The notes beneath the pieces were generated by a model that was given only the letters and a program-made list of their open reading frames with translations, did no database searches and was not told the DNA's origin. Shown in pieces: positions 43,324 through 51,907 of a DNA stretch of 64,000 nt. The translations under genes were made by a program, and so were the position numbers. How positions within the stretch are numbered: position 1 is the first letter of the stretch; each line of letters opens with the position of its first letter. Source of the stretch: Anaerolineae bacterium (GTDB lineage: Bacteria > Chloroflexota > Anaerolineae > Aggregatilineales > Phototrophicaceae); assembly GCA_022843745.1 (NCBI GenBank), contig JALHNB010000004.1, positions 62,001 to 126,000 on the forward strand, in the 5' to 3' direction.

Positions 43324-44289
43324 ATGCCCCAAACACTCACCCCAGGCCGTTGGCGCGGCTTGAAATTGACTAGTGATAACAATGTTTTTACAATTCTGGC
43401 ATTTGACCAGCGCGACAGCTACACCAAAATGCTGCCCGCGCAGGCTTCCTATGACGATGCGGTGTCGATCAAGCATGAGGTTGTCGCGGCGCTTGCTCCC
43501 AACGCCAGCGCTGTCCTGCTCGATGCGACCTACGGCATGAAATCTGCGCTCAACCTGAACCGGACTTCCGGCCTGCTCATGGCGCTGGAAAAAAGCGGTT
43601 ATACAGGTGATTCCACCTATCGCCGCGTCGAGTTTTACAATGATTGGACAGTAGCGAAAATCAAGCGTATGGGCGCATCGGCGGTCAAGCTGCTCATCTA
43701 TTATCATCCTGGCGCAGGCGAATTGGCGCAGGAAATTGAGGATTTGGTGAAGCGGGTACGTGCCGAATGTACGAAGTATGATATTCCGCTGTTTTTAGAA
43801 CCCGTCTCCTACAGCCTGGATAAAAATATCTCCAAATCCAGCGCCGAATTCGCCGCCACCCGTCCACAGGTCGTGCGCGAAACCGCCGAACGCCTTAGTC
43901 CGCTTAAGCCCGATGTCCTCAAGCTCGAATTTCCCGTCGATACTGAATTTAACGACGATCAAAAATCCTGGCGCACCGCTTGCGAAGCCATCAGCAAGGT
44001 TTGCGATGTCCCCTGGGCGCTCCTCAGCGCGGGCGTTAATTTTGAAGTGTTTGAGCCGCAGTTGAAAGTCGCTTGTGAATCCGGCGCGAGTGGTTACTTG
44101 GCGGGACGCGCCATCTGGAAAGAGTGCATCGCTATGTCGCCGGAAGATCGCAAGCAGTTCCTCGCGCAGAAAGGCGTTGATCGCTTCAAACGCCTCGCGG
44201 ACATCGCGAATCAAAATGCTCGTCCCTGGACAGACTTTTACCAACCGTCCATTGGTGGCGAAACCTGGTATTCTGAATATTCCGAATAA
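43324..44289 (+). CDS. Class I aldolase, LacD/YihT (tagatose-bisphosphate/sulfofructose-phosphate) family
   Basis: 321 residues of the (beta/alpha)8 DeoC/LacD superfamily. LAFDQRDSYTKMLP opens the active-site region, AVLLDATYGMKSALNL and SAVKLLIYYHPGAGEL with DVLKLEFPVD each carry a Lys, the latter two being Schiff-base candidates; YLAGRAIWKECI is the family's C-terminal phosphate loop. A GGAG precedes the ATG. Beside a divergent PFK gene the likely substrate is a ketohexose 1,6-bisphosphate, but sulfofructose-phosphate aldolases share the fold, so substrate is open. Confidence 0.78.
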   Translation: MPQTLTPGRWRGLKLTSDNNVFTILAFDQRDSYTKMLPAQASYDDAVSIKHEVVAALAPNASAVLLDATYGMKSALNLNRTSGLLMALEKSGYTGDSTYRRVEFYNDWTVAKIKRMGASAVKLLIYYHPGAGELAQEIEDLVKRVRAECTKYDIPLFLEPVSYSLDKNISKSSAEFAATRPQVVRETAERLSPLKPDVLKLEFPVDTEFNDDQKSWRTACEAISKVCDVPWALLSAGVNFEVFEPQLKVACESGASGYLAGRAIWKECIAMSPEDRKQFLAQKGVDRFKRLADIANQNARPWTDFYQPSIGGETWYSEYSE

Positions 44290-44320
44290 GCCTTTTTAAA
44301 CCTCAATATGGTCATATTCT

Positions 44321-44348
44321 GTAGGGGCGCATCATGATGCGCCTTTAT
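44321..44348. repeat. REP-like palindrome, diverged copy
   Basis: GTAGGGGCGCATCA (44321-44334) followed by TGATGCGCCTTTAT; the right arm has three changes from a perfect palindrome. Lies 31 bases after the aldolase stop. Confidence 0.75.
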
Positions 44349-44367
44349 ATTTTAACATTCCAACCTA

Positions 44368-44395
44368 TTGACAAGTAAAAATTTATTTTTATAAT
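44368..44395 (+). promoter_or_regulatory. Consensus sigma-70-type promoter
   Basis: TTGACA (44368-44373), 16-base spacer, TATAAT (44390-44395): both boxes match consensus exactly. It would start near 44402 and drive the ArsR-like regulator. Confidence 0.82.
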
Positions 44396-44397
44396 AA

Positions 44398-44417
44398 AAG
44401 TAGTTTTTAAAATACTT
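44398..44417. promoter_or_regulatory. Palindromic operator candidate for the ArsR-like regulator
   Basis: A 20-bp imperfect palindrome (AAGTA...TACTT with a TTTTAAAA core; 8 of 10 positions per half symmetric) directly after the -10 box and over the expected start point, where an autoregulating ArsR-type dimer would block transcription. Confidence 0.55.
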
Positions 44418-44437
44418 GTTCTATAGGCAGCACACAA

Positions 44438-45022
44438 ATGCAGGACGTTTTTTACATTGATGGAGTTGAACAGGCAACCGCGTTGCTGAAACCCGCGCGC
44501 ATGGAACTGCTCAAGCGCCTGGATCAGCCGCGCACCTGCCCGGAACTCGCCGACTATTTTGGCGAAACGGCGCAAAAGGTTTACTACCATGTGAAAGCGT
44601 TGGAAAAAGTCGGCTTGGTCGAAAAAGTGGACGAAAAGCGCGTGCGCGGCGTGGTTGAAGGCTATTACCAAGCTAAAGCGCGTTCGTATTGGCTGGCACC
44701 CGCGCTCGTCGGCAAGATCGGCGGGCAGCGTATGGCGCAAAATCAGGCCAGCCTGCGCGTCCTGCTCGGCCTCGCCGAAGAAATCCATGAAGACGTTGGT
44801 CGCCTGGGGCATAAAGCCGAAGCCGGAAAAGATGTGCCTTCGGTTTCACTTTCGGCCCATATCTCTCTCCCCGATGGCAGCCGCCGCGCCGAGTTTTTGC
44901 GCGAACTGCAAACCGTTTTCGAAAATCTCGCCCGTAAATATGGCACACCGCAAGATGACATTGAAATCGCCAACGAGCAAGGGTATCGCCTCGTGCTGGT
45001 CTGTTATCCGAAAAACGAATAG
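44438..45022 (+). CDS. ArsR-type winged-helix transcriptional regulator
   Basis: 194 residues. Residues about 15-75 hold a winged helix (PARMELLKRLDQPRTCPELADYFGETAQKVYYHVKALEKVGLVEKV) of the ArsR/HTH-20 kind; the C-terminal half is a helical and beta domain of unknown ligand (LSAHISLPDGSRRAEFLRELQTVFENLARKYG). No metal-binding Cys pair is seen. It is co-transcribed with an SRPBCC protein 20 bases downstream; such regulator-AHSA1 pairs are common and the SRPBCC protein may bind or sense the inducer. Driven by an unusually strong promoter. Confidence 0.83.
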   Translation: MQDVFYIDGVEQATALLKPARMELLKRLDQPRTCPELADYFGETAQKVYYHVKALEKVGLVEKVDEKRVRGVVEGYYQAKARSYWLAPALVGKIGGQRMAQNQASLRVLLGLAEEIHEDVGRLGHKAEAGKDVPSVSLSAHISLPDGSRRAEFLRELQTVFENLARKYGTPQDDIEIANEQGYRLVLVCYPKNE

Positions 45023-45042
45023 GGATCAATCAGAGATCAATC

Positions 45043-45948
45043 ATGGAAAACACCTTTCATATTCAGATCAAATTAAAAGCAATGCCTGAAGCCATCTTTC
45101 ACGCCCTGACTGACTCAACCGCGCTTGCGGGTTGGTTCGCAGAATTTGCGGCGGTCAGCCTCAACGAGAAATCTTACGACTTTTGGGGGCGATTCACGCC
45201 TGAAACGCCCACGCAAGACACCGGACATCACCCCATTCTGGAATTTGAGCCAGCCAAGCATCTGAAATTTAAGTGGAATCTGGCAAAGACCGATACGATT
45301 GCCCACATGCAGATTGAGAAACGCGATCAACAGACTCTCGTGATCGTCAAACACGATGCTGAACTTCAGAACACAGACTTCAGCCGATATTCCGTTGAGG
45401 ATTTCTGGTTCTTATCGCTGGAAAATCTGCGCCGCCATCTGGATGGTAAAGCGCCCGTTCGCTGCGATTTCTCTGGCCCCATGAAGGGCGATATTCGACA
45501 TACGGTTGAAGTTGATGGGAGTGCGCAGGCAGTTTTTGACACGCTCATCAAACCCGAACAGCTTCAGCGGTGGATCGCCAGCAACGCCAGTGTCGAACAA
45601 GTCGTTGGCGGGCGTTATGAAATTGGTTGGGAGCATGGTGGCCCGACCAAAATTCTGGAGTTGGTGCCGAATCAAAAATTGTCAACACTATGGCCGGGGG
45701 AACAGGACACGGTTGTCACCTGGACTCTCGAAGAGTCCGGCGGCAAAACACGTTTGACCATCGTCCACAGCGGATTTGCGCCCGATCAGGATACCGGAGG
45801 ATTGCAAGTCGGCTGGCTAAATTTTACAAGTTGGGTGAAATCGCTCGTGGAGTATGGCGAAGACTGGCAGCCTGCAACCGTTAAAATTCCTGAAGGCTTC
45901 AAGTGGCTCTATCCTGCCTCGATTTACGCAGCGCAGAACGAGATTTAG
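45043..45948 (+). CDS. Double SRPBCC (AHSA1/START-like) protein
   Basis: 301 residues made of two START-fold domains. Domain 1 (about 3-138) has AMPEAIFHALTDSTALAGWFAEFAAV and ends with a helix ENLRRHLDGK; domain 2 (about 150-290) has GSAQAVFDTLIKPEQLQRWIASNASVEQVVGGRYEIGW and ends with TSWVKSLVEYGEDW. The cavity of this fold binds hydrophobic ligands; the internal duplication is notable. Probably in one transcription unit with the ArsR-type regulator. Confidence 0.85.
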   Translation: MENTFHIQIKLKAMPEAIFHALTDSTALAGWFAEFAAVSLNEKSYDFWGRFTPETPTQDTGHHPILEFEPAKHLKFKWNLAKTDTIAHMQIEKRDQQTLVIVKHDAELQNTDFSRYSVEDFWFLSLENLRRHLDGKAPVRCDFSGPMKGDIRHTVEVDGSAQAVFDTLIKPEQLQRWIASNASVEQVVGGRYEIGWEHGGPTKILELVPNQKLSTLWPGEQDTVVTWTLEESGGKTRLTIVHSGFAPDQDTGGLQVGWLNFTSWVKSLVEYGEDWQPATVKIPEGFKWLYPASIYAAQNEI

Positions 45949-45960
45949 CTGCCTAGCGGG

Positions 45961-45992
45961 TCAGTATTTCAGCCAGTCAGCTTGTCAGCCAT
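45961..45992. repeat. GCTGA octamer array (4 units, reverse sense)
   Basis: TCAGTATT, TCAGCCAG, TCAGCTTG, TCAGCCAT in strict 8-base register, between the SRPBCC stop and the VOC gene. Its reverse complement shares GGCTGACAAGCTGACTGGC with the array at 63310. Confidence 0.8.
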
Positions 45993-46037
45993 TGCAGTTG
46001 AGAACTCTATTTTTTATGAATAGCCCAGGAGGCAAAT

Positions 46038-46409
46038 ATGAATCTCGGTGCATTTTCGGTCAGTTTGAGTGTCAAGGATTTAGAAGCGTCGAAATCCTTC
46101 TATGAGAAGCTTGGTTTTAGCGTTTTTGGTGGCAATGCAGAGCAAAATTGGCTCATTGTGAAAAACGGCGACCACATCATTGGGCTGTTTCAGGGCATGT
46201 TCGAGAATAACATTTTGACCTTCAATCCAGGTTGGGATCAGGACGCCAAAACCCTTGAGTCTTTCACCGACGTGCGCGACCTTCAACGAGCGCTAAAAGC
46301 GCAGGGCATAAAAATTGTAGCTGAGGCCGATGAGAGTACAAGCGGGCCAGCCAGCCTTGTGATTGTTGATCCTGATGGAAACCAAATCCTGGTTGACCAA
46401 CACGTTTGA
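46038..46409 (+). CDS. VOC-family (glyoxalase-fold) protein
   Basis: 123 residues, one vicinal-oxygen-chelate domain: [27 protein letters not shown] opens it and [21 protein letters not shown] closes it, a pattern common in small glyoxalase/bleomycin-resistance-like proteins. An AGGAGG-type site (CAGGAGGC) precedes the ATG. The reaction cannot be named. Confidence 0.87.
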   Translation: MNLGAFSVSLSVKDLEASKSFYEKLGFSVFGGNAEQNWLIVKNGDHIIGLFQGMFENNILTFNPGWDQDAKTLESFTDVRDLQRALKAQGIKIVAEADESTSGPASLVIVDPDGNQILVDQHV

Positions 46410-46450
46410 TCTTGAATGCGATGAACACCGCAATCTGAAACGTCGCATTT

Positions 46451-46477
46451 GTAGGACGCAACGTGATGCGCCCAAAT
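46451..46477. repeat. REP-like palindrome, decayed copy
   Basis: GTAGGACGCAACG/TGATGCGCCCAAAT resembles the consensus with several substitutions. It overlaps the first in-frame GTG and ATG of the next gene's longer frame, so those starts were rejected in favour of ATG 46493. Confidence 0.7.
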
Positions 46478-46492
46478 GAGGAAATGATATTT

Positions 46493-47689
46493 ATGACTGT
46501 TCTCACCGACTATCACGAATTTGAAGGCCTCCATTGGGAAACAGGCACCCTACGCAATGTTCTGGCTTATCAAGGCGTGAAATATGACGGGAAGCCGCTG
46601 AGTGAGGCGCTGCTGATGGGTATCAGCGGGGGGATTGCCGCCGGATATTTCACGTTTGAATACCAGGGTCATGACCCCTGGTTGCATTTCCTGACTCTGT
46701 TTTTGTATAACGGTGCGCCGGGGAGAGCTTACGAGCGACTCAATATCCCCAAGCAGGCCAAGCAAACGGATAAACCTGAGAAAGCCGTCGCAAATTTACT
46801 GAATGTGCTGGAGGCAGGAAAACCTGTAATCGTCTGGGCAGATATGTTCAGTCTCCCCTACAACAATCTGAACGGTTCGCAGGTAATGTGGGGAATGTTC
46901 CCACTGGTCGTCTATGGCTATGATGAAAAAGCAAACCTCGTTTATATAGCAGACCGTGCTAGCGTCCCATTAACCGCCACAATCGACGATTTCGCCGCTG
47001 CCCGCGCCCGCGTAAATACCAACAAAAATCGACTGATGACGGTTGGTGCGCCGGATTTGAGTAAGCTGCCGGAAGCCATCAAAGCCGGGATTGAGGAATG
47101 TATCAGCGGTTTTCTCGACGATCCGCCCAAAGCACCGATGAAAGGCAAATATGGGCTGGATGCGTTTACCCGCTGGGCGAATCTGCTGGGCGATAAAAAA
47201 GGCTGGGCGAAGCAGTTCCCACCGGGGATTAAAATGTATGCTGTACTGAAATCGGCTTTTCAATATACCCACTTATGGTACACGGGCGGCTGCGGGGGTC
47301 GCACTGTTTATGCCGATTTTCTGGATGAGGCTGCCACAAGTCTAGCAAAACCTGCGCTCAAGGATGTGTCTGTACAATATCGCACGACGGCAAAATTATG
47401 GGATGAGCTTTACGAAGCTATGCTGCCCGATTCCGTTCCGCTATTCAAAGAAACCCGTGAACTTATGACGCGCAGCTCATCACTGTTTCACGAACAGGGC
47501 GCGGCGTCGTTACCGGAACGTCAGCAAATTTCGGCGCGTTTAGATGCCATTCACGAGATTGTCGCTGCCGACTTCCCATTGACGGATGTCGAGGCTGCTG
47601 CCTTGCGAGAAAATCTGCGCGATCATGTCCTCAAAATTCATGATGCGGAAAAAGAGGCTATTTTGACGCTTAAAGACGCGATGGCCTGA
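46493..47689 (+). CDS. BtrH-N-terminal / DUF4872-type protein
   Basis: 398 residues. The N terminus HEFEGLHWETGTLRNVLAYQGV, GISGGIAAGYFTFEY and LEAGKPVIVWADMFSLPYNN resembles the BtrH N-terminal domain (papain-like fold that transfers an acyl chain in butirosin synthesis), followed by a DUF4872-like helical domain (LFKETRELMTRSSSLFHEQ). Start ATG 46493 follows GAGG by 11 bases and excludes the repeat-derived upstream codons. Such proteins occur widely outside antibiotic clusters; no acyl carrier or amino-glycoside genes are near, so the substrate is unknown. Confidence 0.75.
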   Translation: MTVLTDYHEFEGLHWETGTLRNVLAYQGVKYDGKPLSEALLMGISGGIAAGYFTFEYQGHDPWLHFLTLFLYNGAPGRAYERLNIPKQAKQTDKPEKAVANLLNVLEAGKPVIVWADMFSLPYNNLNGSQVMWGMFPLVVYGYDEKANLVYIADRASVPLTATIDDFAAARARVNTNKNRLMTVGAPDLSKLPEAIKAGIEECISGFLDDPPKAPMKGKYGLDAFTRWANLLGDKKGWAKQFPPGIKMYAVLKSAFQYTHLWYTGGCGGRTVYADFLDEAATSLAKPALKDVSVQYRTTAKLWDELYEAMLPDSVPLFKETRELMTRSSSLFHEQGAASLPERQQISARLDAIHEIVAADFPLTDVEAAALRENLRDHVLKIHDAEKEAILTLKDAMA

Positions 47690-47693
47690 ATTT

Positions 47694-49313
47694 TCATTCG
47701 CTTTCGTAGGGTATTGGTCTGCGGTCAAAATCGTAATAGATCACAAACGGGCCGATTTGCGCGATTTGGTAATCAATCCCCTGTGAATCGAATGAATCTT
47801 GAAGGCGTTCATCCAGCGTGGGCAGATTCGTCGTGATATAGGCGACACGTTCGGCGTTTTCCGTCGCATCCTGATAGGGCGCGTGACGATTATCAGCGGC
47901 GTTGTAGCCGAGGTCGGCCTTATAGGGCAGTGCAGAACTGTACTGCATTCGTTCGCCCGTGAGAAAGGCCAACCGGAAAGCTGTCCAATAATTCGTGTAC
48001 CCGTTGTAGAGCTGTTGTTCGTCCAGAAATGTGATAAGCGCTTCGTCGTGATCGTTTGGAAGATGCGAAATAAGATCAAATTGTGTCGTCAGTCCAGGTG
48101 GATTTGTCATGGCAACAATTTGACCGACAGCCTGATAGCCAACGACGAGCGCGATCAAAAGTATTGGCAGGATACGATTTTGTAGGGGCGCAGCGTGCTG
48201 CGCCCCTACGGTGGTCGCCCATTCCGCCAATGTCCCCAGCACAATGCCTAACGGCAGCAGCATCGGCAAAAAGTAGCGCCCAGTAGGGTCTGCGCCGAAG
48301 GTCGAGGCGATAAAAATGGCGCAGAACAGGCCAAGCATGCCCAAAACCAGCCCACGTGCGTCCGGCTTCAGCAGGTTTTGTCCGCGCAAAAGCCGAAAAA
48401 TCGCGACAATGTGGATCATCAGCACGAGCACACCGACAGGCAGTAGAAAATAGGCCGCGTTCCAGGGAAAACGCATCCCGATCAGCGTGGGCAAGCCGAT
48501 GAACGCCAACCCGAAGGCTCGTTGTGCGGGCGGCACATAGGGAATTCCGATGCCCTCAAATTCGCCTGTCTGCCTGTTGGAGATAAACGTCGCCAGTGCC
48601 GCATGATTGTGCGTAAAGTCAAAAATCAGCCAGGGGGCAGCGCCGATCAACACGCCAATTACAGCCGCCGAGATTTGAATCGGAAGCGATAATCTCGATT
48701 TTTCGCGCAGTGGTCGCCAGATCAGCGCGTAAAAAATCAGCAGGCAGACGGGCAGTGCATAGGCGACGATCAGGCCATTTGTCCACCAACCCAGCCCACC
48801 GAAAATACCGAGCAAGCCCCAGCGCCACCACGAATGCTGATACTCATGCGTGACTTCGTAACCGAGCAACAAAATCAGGCCGCCGAAAATCAGCGTTTCG
48901 TTGTAACCGCCAAGTGTCGCCGTTGTATATAGCGCGGTATTCACAGGCGGGACAGCCATCACCAGCCCTGCGACAAACGCGACTTTTGCCTTGCCGGAAA
49001 GCCGCCACGCAGCCGTAAAGCCAATCGCGATAGAGAGCAAATACAACACACTCTGCACAACGCGCACACTCATCACCGACTCGCCGATCAGCCGGAAGCC
49101 GATTGCGATCAGCCACGCATCCAGGCTGCCCATATAAGCTTGCCCATAGAAAAATGTCGGACGCTCTCCCTGGTTGATATGTCGCGCCATTAAAGAGACG
49201 ATTGCTTCATCGGAATGGAACGAAACCGCGCCGCTGGCAAGCAGCAGGAGTCGGGCGGCGAATGCAATCAACAAAACGGCGACCAAAGTACGCCAGGGAA
49301 ATTTCATCGTCAT
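47694..49313 (-). CDS. ArnT/PMT-like membrane glycosyltransferase
   Basis: 539 residues from ATG 49313; the longer frame to 49892 lies over the divergent gene and was rejected. First helix LVAVLLIAFAARLLLLASG, then FHSDEAIVSLMARHINQGERPTFFYGQAYMGSLDAWLIAI with the catalytic-loop Asp-Glu, then about ten helices. A REP-like palindrome (48182-48209) codes VGAQHAAPLQ in frame in a loop. A soluble C-terminal tail ends with a DFDRRPIPYESE motif. Transfers sugar from a lipid carrier outside the membrane. Convergent with the BtrH-like gene, 4 bases between stops. Confidence 0.8.
   Translation of the reverse strand: MTMKFPWRTLVAVLLIAFAARLLLLASGAVSFHSDEAIVSLMARHINQGERPTFFYGQAYMGSLDAWLIAIGFRLIGESVMSVRVVQSVLYLLSIAIGFTAAWRLSGKAKVAFVAGLVMAVPPVNTALYTTATLGGYNETLIFGGLILLLGYEVTHEYQHSWWRWGLLGIFGGLGWWTNGLIVAYALPVCLLIFYALIWRPLREKSRLSLPIQISAAVIGVLIGAAPWLIFDFTHNHAALATFISNRQTGEFEGIGIPYVPPAQRAFGLAFIGLPTLIGMRFPWNAAYFLLPVGVLVLMIHIVAIFRLLRGQNLLKPDARGLVLGMLGLFCAIFIASTFGADPTGRYFLPMLLPLGIVLGTLAEWATTVGAQHAAPLQNRILPILLIALVVGYQAVGQIVAMTNPPGLTTQFDLISHLPNDHDEALITFLDEQQLYNGYTNYWTAFRLAFLTGERMQYSSALPYKADLGYNAADNRHAPYQDATENAERVAYITTNLPTLDERLQDSFDSQGIDYQIAQIGPFVIYYDFDRRPIPYESE
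48182..48209. repeat. REP-like palindrome inside a glycosyltransferase gene
   Basis: GTAGGGGCGCAGCG/TGCTGCGCCCCTAC, 13 of 14 pairs, nearly identical to the intergenic copy at 39875. On the minus strand it codes V-G-A-Q-H-A-A-P-L and keeps the frame. Confidence 0.87.
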
Positions 49314-49424
49314 GGTTAATCTTTCAAACGTCAATCTAAAATCATTGTGACCGAAAATCGTCCGCAAAACCCTACAGGTTGCGCTATACTTGCGCGAAAG
49401 GGTAATTTCCGCTGGAGAATGGTC

Positions 49425-51374
49425 ATGCGAAAACGAACGCTGTGGGTGTTCATGCTTCTGGTGCTGCTGATAAGCGGCGTTGGCGTTCATGCGCAAGCCA
49501 ATACCGCACCGCTCATCTTCCTGAAGGATGGCGATTTGTGGTCTTGGGATGGCACAACACGGCAGTTGACCAACAGCGGCTATAATGAGCGTCCGATCCT
49601 CTCGCCGGATGGCAGCCGTATCGCCTACAGCGCGATGAACGAAATTGGCATCACCGCGCTCGAAACAGGTTTTATCGGCGATTCGCCCCTTCCCAATGAC
49701 ATTTGGGTTTTGAACATCGCCAGTGGACAGACTACACGAATCGTTGCGCAGCCCATTGGAGCTACATTTAATATCCAGAATACGCCCAGCAATTTTATCG
49801 TTCGTTCCGAACCCTCGTGGTCGGCAGATAGAAACCGAATCGCCTGGAGCGAACTCGTATTCCCCAATTTTACGCACCATCTGGTCATGCACGATCTGAC
49901 GACCAATTCGACAACGATTATCGCCGATTTGCCCGAACCCGCTGGCATACCCGGCCCTGCGACTGTGCGTTGGGTGGGTTCGTGGATCACAATTCTGACC
50001 AGTCTGTACGATGCCACCGCAGACACGATCACCGACGCGACGCAGGCATACAGCACCACCGGAACGCGCTCAATCAATGTGCATCTGACGGGCAGCGATG
50101 ACAATGATTTTGTCACGGATATTTCTGAGGTGATGCAAGCGGGACAAGCCTATATCGGCATCTCCTACATCTCTGGCTTCTGGCAATTGATCGACCCACA
50201 GACGGGCGCAGACCAGCAGATCAATGTTTTGCCGGAACTTTATGGCCTTCTAGCGCCCAACGATTCGTTATCGCTTCAATTTTTCCCGTATCTCAGCACC
50301 GACGGTACGCAGCGAATTTATGATTGGTCGCTGATAACGCCGTTTCAGCCTGTTAATTTGCCCTACAACGGCTTTGTTTCAGGGATCGCCCTTTCGCCAG
50401 ATGGTCAATCTATCGCTTATCTTGGTGAGAATGGCGTACAGATATGGCAGGGACAGGTTATCGCAGGGAGCGAAAATGCGGCTGCGATTGCCTGGGGGCC
50501 AGTTAGCTTACGGATACCGGAATTACTCGATCAGGGTGGCAGCGCTGCAAACGCCTGTTCCGGTTTTATGCCCTCGCGCCTGTTCCCCGGCGGGCTGGGG
50601 CGCGTGACGCCCGGCGACCCCAACAATCTCCGCACCGCGCCAGGTTATGCCAATGCCGCGCTTGGCCTGATTCCGGGAGGCGATGTGTTCGAAGTCCTCA
50701 CTGGGCCAATCTGCGCGGATAATACGGCATGGTGGCAGGTCGTTCATCTGGGACGACTCGGCTGGATTGCTGAAGGGAACGGCAATATTTATTGGCTAGA
50801 GCCAGCCGCCAGCTACCCCACGCCAACGCCTTTCGCGACGCAGCCTCCGATTTGTACGATGTCACCGCGTTTGACCGTCGGCGCAACCGCGCAGGTTACA
50901 TTCGGCCCCAGTAACACGCTGCGGGCTGCACCCGGATTCAACGGCGCTGTGACAGGCGAGCTTGTGGGCGGCACGATGGTCAGGGTATTGAGTGGGCCGC
51001 GCTGTGTGGATGGTGTCAATTGGTGGCAGGTCGATGAGCAGTTTGTTTTCGTGGGTTGGACTGCTGAAGGACAAAATGGTGAATACTGGCTGGTATCCGT
51101 CGTCTGCCCGAACGGACTTATCTCGCGCCTTGCGCCCAATCGTCCAGCGCGTGTCACCCCCGGTACACCGAATAATCTGCGCGACCAACCACCAACCGGC
51201 GCAACAACCAGCAGCGTCATCGGTCAGATTCCCGGCGGCGCAAATTTCAACGTTATCAGTGGGCCACAATGCGGCTCGGACGGCTTGATGTACTGGCAGG
51301 TCAATTTCAACGGCACAATCGGCTGGACGGCTGAGGGCGATCAGGGCACATATTGGCTGGAGCCAAATTCGTAA
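49425..51374 (+). CDS. Secreted PD40 propeller and triple SH3b protein
   Basis: 649 residues from ATG with GGAG 7 bases upstream; the longer frame adds 26 residues with no site. Signal peptide (ends VHAQA). Residues about 35-385 form a TolB-like beta propeller with PD40 blades (LFLKDGDLWSWDGTTRQLTNSG, PILSPDGSRIAYS, GIALSPDGQSIAYLGENGVQIW). Three SH3b domains follow, each with an ARVTPGxPNNLR-like start (RVTPGDPNNLRTAPG, QVTFGPSNTLRAAPG, RVTPGTPNNLRDQP) and a WWQV/GWTAEG core. Likely a cell-wall or extracellular scaffold. Its stop overlaps the next start by one base (TAATG). Confidence 0.85.
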   Translation: MRKRTLWVFMLLVLLISGVGVHAQANTAPLIFLKDGDLWSWDGTTRQLTNSGYNERPILSPDGSRIAYSAMNEIGITALETGFIGDSPLPNDIWVLNIASGQTTRIVAQPIGATFNIQNTPSNFIVRSEPSWSADRNRIAWSELVFPNFTHHLVMHDLTTNSTTIIADLPEPAGIPGPATVRWVGSWITILTSLYDATADTITDATQAYSTTGTRSINVHLTGSDDNDFVTDISEVMQAGQAYIGISYISGFWQLIDPQTGADQQINVLPELYGLLAPNDSLSLQFFPYLSTDGTQRIYDWSLITPFQPVNLPYNGFVSGIALSPDGQSIAYLGENGVQIWQGQVIAGSENAAAIAWGPVSLRIPELLDQGGSAANACSGFMPSRLFPGGLGRVTPGDPNNLRTAPGYANAALGLIPGGDVFEVLTGPICADNTAWWQVVHLGRLGWIAEGNGNIYWLEPAASYPTPTPFATQPPICTMSPRLTVGATAQVTFGPSNTLRAAPGFNGAVTGELVGGTMVRVLSGPRCVDGVNWWQVDEQFVFVGWTAEGQNGEYWLVSVVCPNGLISRLAPNRPARVTPGTPNNLRDQPPTGATTSSVIGQIPGGANFNVISGPQCGSDGLMYWQVNFNGTIGWTAEGDQGTYWLEPNS

Positions 51375-51907
51375 TGCTGAAATCGACTCATCCCAAACCA
51401 ACGATTGACCGTATCACACAATATGGTGCGCTGGCGCTTGTGGCCGTCATGCTGGTGGCGGCGCTGGCGCAAATCGTGCTGGCGTTGACCGTGCGGCCTG
51501 CGCTGCTGTTCATCCTGACCGCGATTATCACGATTCTGTTAATTCCCTTCGTCCTCATGCTCACGGCCTCAACGCCAGGTGTGACCGTCACTAAAGAAGG
51601 CCTCAAAATTGAGCCGCTGATCTGGAAAACGCATTTTGTCACCTGGCAGGATGTCAAAGCCGTAAAATATTATCCTTTGCTGCCCCATGTGGGCGCTGAA
51701 GTGACACGCAAAGCCATGACCGGACGCAAAAACTATCGCCCTGCCGAGGGGATCATGCTGGTGATTCCCAGTTTGCCACCGCAATATCGCATCACCGGGC
51801 TGCTGGCGGGAGAGGGTTTAACCTCGGTCATCGGCGTGACCACACGAACCCACAGCAATTACGATCAGTTAACCGAGAAAATTTTCACCTATACCGGAAC
51901 GATATGA
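51374..51907 (+). CDS. Membrane protein with PH-like domain
   Basis: 177 residues: two N-terminal transmembrane helices (about 18-38 and 42-66) then a soluble domain TVTKEGLKIEPLIWKTHFVTWQDVKAVKYYPLLP with the pattern of bacterial pleckstrin-homology/bPH domains. The ATG overlaps the previous stop in TAATG; its own stop overlaps the glycosyltransferase ATG by 4. Function unknown. Confidence 0.72.
   Translation: MLKSTHPKPTIDRITQYGALALVAVMLVAALAQIVLALTVRPALLFILTAIITILLIPFVLMLTASTPGVTVTKEGLKIEPLIWKTHFVTWQDVKAVKYYPLLPHVGAEVTRKAMTGRKNYRPAEGIMLVIPSLPPQYRITGLLAGEGLTSVIGVTTRTHSNYDQLTEKIFTYTGTI

Noticed and set aside
46493-47689. Butirosin-like antibiotic biosynthesis cluster
   Set aside because: Only the BtrH-type fold is present; no carrier protein or aminoglycoside genes lie nearby.
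49314-49892. N-terminal 190-residue extension of the glycosyltransferase reading frame
   Set aside because: It lies antisense to the divergent SH3/PD40 gene, has no glycosyltransferase features, and a natural membrane start exists at 49313.
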